The notes beneath the pieces are model-generated. The model made no database searches and was not told where the DNA came from. It saw only the letters and a program-made list of their open reading frames with translations. The position numbers were made by a program, and so were the translations under genes. From the NCBI GenBank assembly GCA_003662485.1, contig QMYD01000034.1, positions 1 to 9,583 on the forward strand: 9,583 nt of DNA, in the 5' to 3' direction. This stretch comes from Candidatus Hecatellales archaeon. Its GTDB lineage: Archaea > Thermoproteota > Bathyarchaeia > Hecatellales > Hecatellaceae. Below, one piece after another: positions 1-4,544 of the stretch (position 1 is its first letter; each line of letters starts with the position of its first letter).

Positions 1-1
1 A

Positions 2-211
2 GCAGACATCGTTCGCTTAGGAGAGAAAGCTAGGATTCAAGACTTGGAAATTTCTAGGGCAAGGGCAAAGCTTGACTGGGAGGCGCAGTACAAGCTTTCG
101 ATTGACCCTGAGAAGGCGAGAAGGATTAGGACGAGGGCTAAGCTTAGGGCGGGCACCTGCAGCATGTGTGGAGAATACTGCGTTTACAGGGTTATTAGGG
201 AGAAAAATTAG
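2..211 (+). CDS. thiC: Phosphomethylpyrimidine synthase ThiC, C-terminal fragment
   Basis: This is the last 69 codons of an open frame that enters from the left edge and stops at TAG 209-211. ThiC is a non-canonical radical SAM enzyme that converts aminoimidazole ribotide to hydroxymethylpyrimidine phosphate in thiamine synthesis. The visible part has the family's C-terminal features: a segment reading LDWEAQYKLSIDPEKARRI, a short linker, and the cysteine cluster TCSMCGEYCVYR, which binds the 4Fe-4S cluster. The cluster is spaced C-x2-C-x3-C, whereas the well-known bacterial form is C-x2-C-x4-C; I believe the shorter spacing is common in archaeal ThiC but cannot confirm it here. The catalytic barrel lies outside the window. 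The gene ends normally, with no sign of decay, and nothing on the same strand follows closely. Confidence 0.92.
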   Translation, partial: ADIVRLGEKARIQDLEISRARAKLDWEAQYKLSIDPEKARRIRTRAKLRAGTCSMCGEYCVYRVIREKN

Positions 212-370
212 CCTCACTCTTCGAAGGGAAGATGGAGAATGAACTATGGCCAACTGTGTCCCCCTATATGGGAACCTGTCCTGTAATAGGTTTATGGGGA
301 ACATGCAACTGTCAGAGTTAAATTTAAGGAAGTATTTTGCAAAGCTAAGTGAAACGTGAAAAGTGGGGAG

Positions 371-391
371 AAAAGCCCTTATCAGGCTTCT
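371..391 (-). terminator. Possible terminator after tRNA-Thr
   Basis: About 15 nt past the tRNA 3' end on the minus strand, AAGCC and GGCTT (385-389 and 373-377 in plus coordinates) can form a 5-bp stem with a 7-nt loop. It can be extended by weaker pairs and is followed by a short T-rich run (TTTTC). Archaeal termination relies mostly on T-runs, so the stem may be incidental. Confidence 0.3.
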
Positions 392-404
392 TTTGCTAAT
401 TGTA

Positions 405-479
405 AGCCCCGGGCGGGCTTCGAACCCGCGACCTTGGCCTTACCAAGGCCACGCGCTAACCAGGCTACGCTACCGGGGC
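405..479 (-). tRNA. tRNA-Thr (anticodon GGU)
   Basis: The minus strand folds into a complete 75-nt cloverleaf. The acceptor stem GCCCCGG pairs with CCGGGGC over 7 bp, followed by U8 and A9. The D stem is GCGT/GCGC with one G-U pair and GG in the loop. The anticodon stem TGGCC/GGCCA carries loop TTGGTAA, giving anticodon GGU, which reads ACC and ACU threonine codons. The variable loop is 5 nt, and the T stem GCGGG/CCCGC holds the TTCGAAG loop. The discriminator base is U, as I recall for archaeal tRNA-Thr. No CCA is encoded, so the terminus must be added afterwards. The anticodon loop has no intron. The gene is transcribed away from the RAM-domain gene on its right. Confidence 0.97.
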
Positions 480-481
480 TC

Positions 482-494
482 ATAAAGCATATTA
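482..494 (+). promoter_or_regulatory. Possible TATA element for the RAM-domain gene at 521
   Basis: The A/T-rich stretch ATAAAGCATATTA is centred about 33 nt upstream of the GTG at 521. Archaeal box A lies about 25-28 nt before the transcription start, so the transcript would start close to 515-520 and be nearly leaderless. This agrees with the lack of a ribosome site before that GTG. The match to the TATA consensus is only fair. Confidence 0.35.
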
Positions 495-502
495 TTGCTG
501 GA

Positions 503-516
503 CGCTTTTATTTTTT
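503..516 (-). promoter_or_regulatory. Probable TATA box for tRNA-Thr
   Basis: On the minus strand AAAAAATAAAAGCG is centred about 30 nt before the mature tRNA 5' end at 479, the spacing expected for an archaeal tRNA promoter with a short or absent leader. It lies inside the same 40-bp gap that must hold the promoter of the plus-strand gene, so the two promoters overlap back to back. Confidence 0.45.
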
Positions 517-520
517 GTTG

Positions 521-769
521 GTGGAGGTTTTGAGGGCGTATATTCTGATTACGACTAAGCCTGGAACCTCGGAGGAGGTTGTAGCCGCCATTAAGCGTAC
601 TAGAAGCCTGAAAGGCGTGAAGTTGGCTGACTCGGTTTACGGCAGATTCGATGTTGTAGTGGTGGTTGAGGTTAAAAGCCTTGAGGAGCTAACCAAGCTT
701 ACCTATAGGATTATTGAAAAGCTTCCAAACGTAACCCATACTGAAACCTTGGTTAGCCTTTACTCCTAA
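521..769 (+). CDS. Stand-alone RAM-domain (Lrp/AsnC effector domain) protein, copy 1
   Basis: An 82-residue protein made of a single RAM (ACT-like) domain, the ligand-binding and oligomerisation half of Lrp/AsnC regulators. There is no helix-turn-helix. Family features visible are the first strand LRAYILITT, the PGTSEEVV turn and helix, the YGRFDVVVVVE strand with the G-x-x-D element (residues 41-44), and the end LPNVTHTETLVSLYS. Proteins of this kind can bind amino acids and may pair with full-length Lrp proteins. The frame is open back to 356, but that extension runs antisense through the tRNA, so it is not coding. Of GTG 521, TTG 515, TTG 518 and TTG 530, GTG 521 best matches the length of the paralogue at 766-1014. 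Relative to that paralogue it has about four extra residues after EEVV. Its stop overlaps the paralogue's stop by four bases. Confidence 0.85.
   Translation: MEVLRAYILITTKPGTSEEVVAAIKRTRSLKGVKLADSVYGRFDVVVVVEVKSLEELTKLTYRIIEKLPNVTHTETLVSLYS
557..579. repeat. 23-nt exact inverted repeat (mate at 959-981)
   Basis: These 23 bases, which code for KPGTSEEV in the plus-strand RAM gene, recur exactly as the reverse complement at 959-981, inside the minus-strand RAM gene and in the same reading phase. Flanking codons differ. The repeat is best read as a remnant of the gene duplication held by selection on the protein, not as a mobile-element end. Confidence 0.8.
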
Positions 770-1014
770 GGTGGTTCTGGGGGATAAAACAGGGAAATCA
801 GAGTTTCTGTGTGGACGACGTTTGGAAGCTGCTCGATCATCTCGTAGACTATCCTCCTCAGTTCTTCAAGGTCCTTGGCCTCCACCATGATTACTGCGTC
901 AAACCTTCCGAAGACGGAGTTTGCCAGCTTCACCCCCCTAACCCTTCTAGCCCTAACTACCTCCTCCGAGGTTCCAGGCTTCGTTGTCACTAGCACGAAG
1001 GCTCTTATGGGCAT
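766..1014 (-). CDS. Stand-alone RAM-domain (Lrp/AsnC effector domain) protein, copy 2
   Basis: A second single-domain RAM protein of 82 residues, starting MPIRAFVLVTTKPGTSEEVV and ending HTETLISLFYPPEPP. By eye it is about 60% identical to the protein at 521-769, is encoded on the opposite strand, and lacks a DNA-binding domain. The G-x-x-D element is VFGRFDAV. ATG 1014 is preceded by GGTGGGGG, a G-rich stretch that could serve as a ribosome site. It follows the JAMM protease gene after a 52-nt gap on the same strand, so the two may be co-transcribed; GCTTTAAC near 1045-1055 could also be a box A of its own. The short proline-rich tail (PPEPP) is missing from copy 1. A role in sensing amino acids, alone or as a mixed oligomer with copy 1, is inference. 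Confidence 0.88.
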   Translation of the reverse strand: MPIRAFVLVTTKPGTSEEVVRARRVRGVKLANSVFGRFDAVIMVEAKDLEELRRIVYEMIEQLPNVVHTETLISLFYPPEPP

Positions 1015-1066
1015 TTTCCCCCACCCTAAAGGTTTCTGCCTCCAACGGTTAAAGCTTTCCCCGTTT

Positions 1067-1453
1067 TCACTTGGTGATTACTGGGAGTCTTCTGCCATCC
1101 TTGCTGTAGGCTGCGGTGTCGCTTTCGGAATGGTAAGGGTGGGCGACTATAACCATCACCCTACCATAGAAGTGGTTTAGGTCCTCCACAGACGGTTTGA
1201 GGCTTCCCGAGGGGTGGGAGTGAACGGTTCCTGCTATCGAGGGGTCTAAGGGTAGAAACCACGGAGAGAAAGATGAGAAGCCTTCGCTGTGGACGGCAAA
1301 GGGTGGAATAAGAAACTCTTTAATCCAGAGGATTCCCTCGGAAATTTTCCCCCTGAGGAGTAGGAGGATTTCCCTTGGATGCATGTGTCTGGCGTAGGCT
1401 AGAAGTCCTTCTAAAACCTCAGCCGGAAACCCTACGCCTCTTAGCTTCTCCAA
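1067..1453 (-). CDS. JAMM/MPN+ metalloprotease (JAB1/Mov34 family)
   Basis: A 128-residue single-domain protein with a full JAMM zinc-site motif: Glu28 in REILLLLRGK, then HSHPSGSLKPSVED, giving His78-x-His80-x7-Ser88-x2-Asp91. In the family the two histidines and the aspartate bind zinc, and the glutamate and serine activate water. Archaeal members of this size, such as the haloarchaeal desampylase, cleave isopeptide bonds to small ubiquitin-like modifiers; other relatives act on cysteine-carrier or sulfur-transfer proteins. No ubiquitin-like gene is nearby, so the substrate is unknown. TTG 1453 is the only plausible start: the frame closes at a stop about 40 nt upstream and the next in-frame start, ATG at residue 24, would cut into the domain. 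GGAGG lies only one base before the TTG, too close for normal use, so a short-leader transcript is likely. Confidence 0.9.
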   Translation of the reverse strand: MEKLRGVGFPAEVLEGLLAYARHMHPREILLLLRGKISEGILWIKEFLIPPFAVHSEGFSSFSPWFLPLDPSIAGTVHSHPSGSLKPSVEDLNHFYGRVMVIVAHPYHSESDTAAYSKDGRRLPVITK

Positions 1454-1488
1454 GCCTCCCCCCTTAAACAGAAAAGTAGATTTTGGGG

Positions 1489-1498
1489 CTTAAAAAAT
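1489..1498 (-). promoter_or_regulatory. Probable TATA box for the JAMM-RAM pair
   Basis: On the minus strand ATTTTTTAAG lies about 40 nt before the TTG start at 1453, which would put the transcript start near 1465 with a leader of roughly 10-15 nt. A second A/T block (TTTTTTAAA, 1504-1512) is an alternative. The region between the two divergent genes is otherwise A/T-rich. Confidence 0.45.
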
Positions 1499-1521
1499 TA
1501 GGGTTTAAAAAACTTTATAGT

Positions 1522-1535
1522 AAAGCTTATATAGG
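1522..1535 (+). promoter_or_regulatory. Probable BRE plus TATA box for tfb
   Basis: AAAGCTTATATAGG has a good archaeal box A (CTTATATAG, 1526-1534) with purine-rich AAAG just upstream as a BRE-like element. A start about 25 nt downstream falls near 1555-1560, which gives tfb a leader of about 90 nt, long for an archaeal gene. The promoter lies back to back with that of the JAMM gene. Confidence 0.55.
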
Positions 1536-1583
1536 AGTTTACACCATACTTCTAAGCCCAAACGTTCCCGGGCTCCTTATGAT

Positions 1584-1615
1584 TACACCGCCCTCCTCTG
1601 GAAGGGTTTGGTGTA
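1584..1615 (+). promoter_or_regulatory. Candidate hairpin in the tfb leader
   Basis: TACACC (1584-1589) pairs with GGTGTA (1610-1615), and inside this CCCT (1591-1594) pairs with AGGG (1603-1606) around an 8-nt loop. CCAAAC at 1558-1563 is complementary to GTTTGG at 1606-1611, so an alternative fold would break the hairpin. The hairpin ends about 12 nt before the G-rich ribosome site at 1626-1639. Whether it regulates translation is unknown. Confidence 0.3.
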
Positions 1616-1647
1616 GGAATAAACCGGGGGAGGGGTGATTATTGAAA

Positions 1648-2583
1648 ATGAAGGCTAAGGTAACCCGTGAAGGGGTGGAGAGGGGTATTCCAACCCGCTG
1701 CCCCGAGTGTGGAAGCTCCATCCTTGTTCAAAGTGAAACTGGGGAGATTGTTTGCAGCCAGTGCGGCCTCGTTATTAGTGAGGAGGCCTTTGATAGGGGG
1801 CCTGAGTGGCGGGCCTTCACACCCGAGGAGAAGGCTGAAAAGAGTAGGGTTGGAAGCCCCATATCAATTCTGCATGCTGACAAAGGGCTTCCCACCGTGA
1901 TTGATAAGGTTGGAAAGGATGCCTTCGGCCGAAAGGTTGGAATGGAAACCCGCATGCAAATGCTTAGGCTTAGAAGGTGGCAGACCAGAACCCAGTACCA
2001 GTCTCCGGTGGAGCGAAACCTCCTTCAGGCCCTAGCAGAACTCGACAGGATAGCCGATAAAATACATTTACCCGAAGACCTTCAGGAGGAGGCTGCCGAA
2101 ATCTATAGGAAGGCCTTAGAGAAGGGGCTTGTGAGGGGACGCTCCATCTCAGCCATTGTGGCCGCAGCCGTCTACGCAGCCTGCCGAAGATATGATAGGC
2201 CGAGGTCGCTTAAGGAGGTTGCCGCCGTAAGCAGGGTTAAAAAGAAGGATATAGCCCGCTGCTACAGGCTTCTCGTCCAAGAGCTAGGCTTGAAAATGCC
2301 CATCCCAGACCCCAAAAACTATGTTTCAAAGATTGCTGCGAGGGCTGGGATTCCTGAGAGAACTCAGATTGAGGCGATTAGGCTTCTGGATGAAACGGAG
2401 AGGAGGGGGGCGGTGGTGGGCAAGGACCCCATAGGCATAGCTGCTGCAGCCCTATACATAGCCTGCGTGCTCACGGGGGAGAAGAAAACTCAAAAGGATA
2501 TAGCGGAGGCTGCGGGGGTAACCGAGGTAACCGTGAGGAATAGGTATAAGGGGCTTAAGGATGCCCTAGGCCTCGACGTTTAG
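1648..2583 (+). CDS. tfb: Transcription initiation factor B (TFB, TFIIB homologue)
   Basis: A 311-residue archaeal TFB, which binds TBP on box A and the BRE and brings in RNA polymerase. The N-terminal zinc ribbon uses Cys18, Cys21, Cys36 and Cys39 (CPECGSS and CSQCGLVI). The B-reader region follows (GPEWRAFTPEEK, residues 52-63, then KGLPTVIDKVGKDAFGRKV). Two cyclin-fold repeats make up the rest, starting near QYQSPVERNLLQAL and near PIPDPKNYVSKIA. The last helices (TQKDIAEAAGVTEVTVRNRYK) form the BRE-contacting helix-turn-helix. Length and motifs are ordinary for the family. Two starts are possible: TTG 1642, with GGAGG 8 nt before it, and ATG 1648, with GGTGAT 8 nt before it; I prefer the ATG. 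Its stop TAG overlaps the stop of the convergent ABC ATPase gene. TFB is a housekeeping factor; I cannot tell whether the genome has further copies. Confidence 0.97.
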   Translation: MKAKVTREGVERGIPTRCPECGSSILVQSETGEIVCSQCGLVISEEAFDRGPEWRAFTPEEKAEKSRVGSPISILHADKGLPTVIDKVGKDAFGRKVGMETRMQMLRLRRWQTRTQYQSPVERNLLQALAELDRIADKIHLPEDLQEEAAEIYRKALEKGLVRGRSISAIVAAAVYAACRRYDRPRSLKEVAAVSRVKKKDIARCYRLLVQELGLKMPIPDPKNYVSKIAARAGIPERTQIEAIRLLDETERRGAVVGKDPIGIAAAALYIACVLTGEKKTQKDIAEAAGVTEVTVRNRYKGLKDALGLDV

Positions 2584-3248
2584 GGAAGCCTTTTCTTAAG
2601 CCTCACCACCCTTTCAGCTACCCTCACCAGCCTTCCACGATGGGTGGTGGCAACCAGCGTTTTACCCCTCATAAGCCTACCCTTAAGCGAGGAGATCATA
2701 AGGTCGACGGTGAGGGCGTCGAGGAAGTCTGTTGGCTCGTCTAGGAGGAGGATCTCAGGATCCGTAACTACTGCTCTGGCTAGGGAAACCATCCTACGCT
2801 CCCCAACGCTCAGGGTGGAAACCTTCCTGTCAGCGTAGCTTGAAATCCAGAAGGCTTTCAAGGCTTCCTCAACCCTCCTATGCCTTTCAGCCCTTCCAAC
2901 CCCCGCAAAAACGAGGGGTAACTCCACGTTTTCGAAAACGGTCATGTCGGGGACTAGGTTGTCCGTTTGGAAGACCACGCCTACATGCTTTCTCCTGAAG
3001 TCGGCAAGCCTGCTTTCGGGTAGGCTTCCAATCTCCACATTTTTCACGTATATTTTGCCTGCCTGGGGCTTGTCGAAGCCCGCTATAAGGTTTAGTAGCG
3101 TCGTCTTACCACAGCCCGTAGGGCCGAAGATGGCGAGAAGCTCACCCCTGTAGACTTCAAGGTTTAGGTCCTCAAAAACCTTCAAGAGTTTACCCTGACT
3201 ATTGTAAGCCTTTTCCACGTGTTCAAGCCTTATGATAGGTTCAGGCAT
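2580..3248 (-). CDS. FtsE/LolD/MacB-type ABC transporter ATPase
   Basis: A 222-residue nucleotide-binding subunit. Visible motifs in order are Walker A GPTGCGKT (residues 42-49), Q-loop VVFQTDN with Gln94, signature LSVGERRMVSLARA (146-159), Walker B ILLLDEP (166-172), D-loop DFLD, and the switch histidine His203 in TTHR. Size and sequence place it with the FtsE/LolD/MacB group, which works with FtsX-type permeases in mechanotransmission instead of simple transport. The signature is LSVGE where LSGGQ is usual; this departure is real in the DNA. ATG 3248 overlaps the permease's last codons by 8 nt and has GGAG about 10 nt before it, so I prefer it to TTG 3266. It is the last gene of the minus-strand run, and its TAA overlaps the tfb stop. 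Substrate unknown; the partner is clearly the upstream permease. Confidence 0.93.
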   Translation of the reverse strand: MPEPIIRLEHVEKAYNSQGKLLKVFEDLNLEVYRGELLAIFGPTGCGKTTLLNLIAGFDKPQAGKIYVKNVEIGSLPESRLADFRRKHVGVVFQTDNLVPDMTVFENVELPLVFAGVGRAERHRRVEEALKAFWISSYADRKVSTLSVGERRMVSLARAVVTDPEILLLDEPTDFLDALTVDLMISSLKGRLMRGKTLVATTHRGRLVRVAERVVRLKKRLP

Positions 3249-3747
3249 GAGCCAAAATCTCCGCAACAGGCTGCCTAGAATCCTTCCAAACGGATAAAGC
3301 CCCGAGGAGGGCGCCTAGAAAAGTTGAAAGCATGACTAAGCCTAGGGTAAGCAGGGTGAAGGTTTTCAAGCCCTGAAGGAGGAAAAGCAGGATTAGGCCT
3401 CCAGCCATGCCTAGGGCTGAGGAGAGTAGGCCTAAGATGGAAAGCTCCGTTAGGACGGCTAGTGTAAGCATGCCTCTATCAGCTCCTAGAGCTTTGAAGA
3501 GGGCTAGGTCCCGAGCGGACCACTTAACCATGTGGAGCATCACCGCCGAGTAGGCTACCAGCATGATTATCCCGGTGGGGATGAGGGTTAAACCTTCAGG
3601 ATTGCTGAGGAAGCCTGCGAAAAGGATAAAGTTGGCCACGATGGTGGAGAGAACTAGGATGCCAAGTTTAACCCTAAGCCAGGCTATCCTAAGGCATTTC
3701 AACCCAAGCCAGAGGGAGGCTCCAAAACCCTTTAAAGGGAAACCCAT
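3241..3747 (-). CDS. Minimal FtsX-like ABC permease without extracellular domain
   Basis: A 168-residue membrane protein with four predicted membrane segments at about 28-47, 54-74, 94-124 and 128-153. The FtsX-domain signature is recognisable: KWSARDLALFKALGADRGML (75-94) matches the conserved cytoplasmic coupling segment before the third segment, and the end RQPVAEIL matches the usual C-terminal motif. Full-size FtsX/MacB/LolC permeases carry a large extracytoplasmic domain between the first and second segments; here only about six residues (SNPEGL) separate them. I see no frameshift and the ends look intact, so this appears to be a true short form and not a fragment. It starts at ATG 3747, with GAGG 9 nt upstream, 54 nt after the cdvA-like stop, and overlaps the ATPase gene by 8 nt. 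It probably forms a homodimer with two ATPase copies. With no outer domain, a role in transmitting force within or below the membrane is more likely than export, but this is inference. Confidence 0.82.
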   Translation of the reverse strand: MGFPLKGFGASLWLGLKCLRIAWLRVKLGILVLSTIVANFILFAGFLSNPEGLTLIPTGIIMLVAYSAVMLHMVKWSARDLALFKALGADRGMLTLAVLTELSILGLLSSALGMAGGLILLFLLQGLKTFTLLTLGLVMLSTFLGALLGALSVWKDSRQPVAEILAHA

Positions 3748-3801
3748 CCCATCCCGCCTCTTAAATTTGTGGAAGAAAAATTTGGGGGTTTAGGCTTCCA
3801 G

Positions 3802-4512
3802 CTACTCTTCGGATTGTGGAATCACCCTTACGACTAGGGGTTCCTCTCCGCCTTCAAGTTTTTCAGGTTTAACTTCGGGCTTGGGGGGAAGCTCCTCGTA
3901 CTCGGCCTCCTCCACCTCCTTCGGTGGGGAAACTAGGAGGTTCAGGGTGTTTTCCACATCCTTCTTCTCCTGGACGGTTTTTGTAATAACGGAGTTGAGG
4001 TATTCGCTGGCCAGCTTGTAGGTTTCATCGCTGATCTCGCCAGCTTTATGTTGAACCTTCAGGTGGCCTAAGAACCTCTCCAAGTGGTGAATATGGTTTT
4101 CCAGCTCCTTAACCCTGTTCCTTAAGCCCTCAATCAGCGTTTTATGCTCTTCCTCCAGCTTCATCAGCGAATTCTTATACTGGCTGCAGAGCTCATTGTA
4201 AACATACTCTGGAATCTCATGGTTTTTAAGTAGCTCGTCTAAGGCTTGAAACCTCTTCTTGGTTAAGTCATGCTCCTTCCTGAACTTTTCAGCCTCCATC
4301 TTCCAGTTTGGAACGAGCACGAGGCTGTCGTCTTCGATAATCACTTGGCTGCTTGAGAACTCCTCGAAGCTTCCTCCCCTGTCAACCCCCACGGAGTTAA
4401 GGCGGCCGTTGGAGTCTAACGTTATGCCTACAACGTATCCTATGTACCTGCGGTATATGTCCTTGGCGGGCTTACCAATGAATTTTTGAAGCGCCTCATA
4501 CTGAAGGGTCAA
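3802..4512 (-). CDS. cdvA: CdvA-like cell-division protein (PRC barrel plus coiled coil)
   Basis: A 236-residue protein with the CdvA layout. Residues 8-68 form a PRC-barrel domain (GKPAKDIYRRYIGYVVGITL, then SSSQVIIEDDSLVLVP). Residues about 70-195 are a charged heptad-rich coiled coil. A proline/glutamate-rich linker (PPKPEVKPEKLEGGEEP) leads to a hydrophobic strand PLVVRVIPQ at the C-terminus. In Sulfolobales, CdvA polymerises at the membrane and its C-terminal peptide (E3B) binds the winged helix of the ESCRT-III protein CdvB; the last strand here sits where that peptide would be, but a match is inferred. TTG 4512 is the start: it has GGAG 8 nt before it and the barrel begins right after it. 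It follows the zinc-ribbon gene by 32 nt and precedes the short FtsX-like permease by 54 nt. No cdvB or cdvC is adjacent, unlike the cdvABC order of many Thermoproteota. Confidence 0.8.
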   Translation of the reverse strand: MTLQYEALQKFIGKPAKDIYRRYIGYVVGITLDSNGRLNSVGVDRGGSFEEFSSSQVIIEDDSLVLVPNWKMEAEKFRKEHDLTKKRFQALDELLKNHEIPEYVYNELCSQYKNSLMKLEEEHKTLIEGLRNRVKELENHIHHLERFLGHLKVQHKAGEISDETYKLASEYLNSVITKTVQEKKDVENTLNLLVSPPKEVEEAEYEELPPKPEVKPEKLEGGEEPLVVRVIPQSEE

Positions 4513-4520
4513 ATCCCCCT

Positions 4521-4524
4521 CTCC
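4521..4524 (-). promoter_or_regulatory. Ribosome site deciding the TTG start of cdvA-like
   Basis: GGAG on the minus strand ends 8 nt before TTG 4512, within AGGGGAGAGGGGGAT. No ATG or GTG in this frame is close enough to be an alternative; the next methionine lies beyond the PRC barrel. This supports translation from TTG. Confidence 0.55.
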
Positions 4525-4544
4525 CCTCGCAAAGAGTGATCAGC

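Noticed and set aside
17..304. 95-codon minus-strand open frame over the thiC end
   Set aside because: It lies opposite the clear ThiC C-terminus and has an Arg/Pro/Leu-rich composition with no recognisable domain.
315..327. TATA-like GTTAAATTTAAGG as a promoter for a gene at 356
   Set aside because: There is no supported gene downstream on either strand at a suitable distance. It is a near-palindromic A/T stretch and could be chance.
356..520. N-terminal extension of the plus-strand RAM open frame
   Set aside because: It runs antisense through the whole tRNA-Thr gene, and its product has no match to the RAM family before about residue 56. The paralogue has no such extension.
3249..3266. 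Upstream TTG start for the ABC ATPase
   Set aside because: It would add six residues inside the permease gene. ATG 3248 begins right at the family N-terminus and gives a normal 8-nt overlap.
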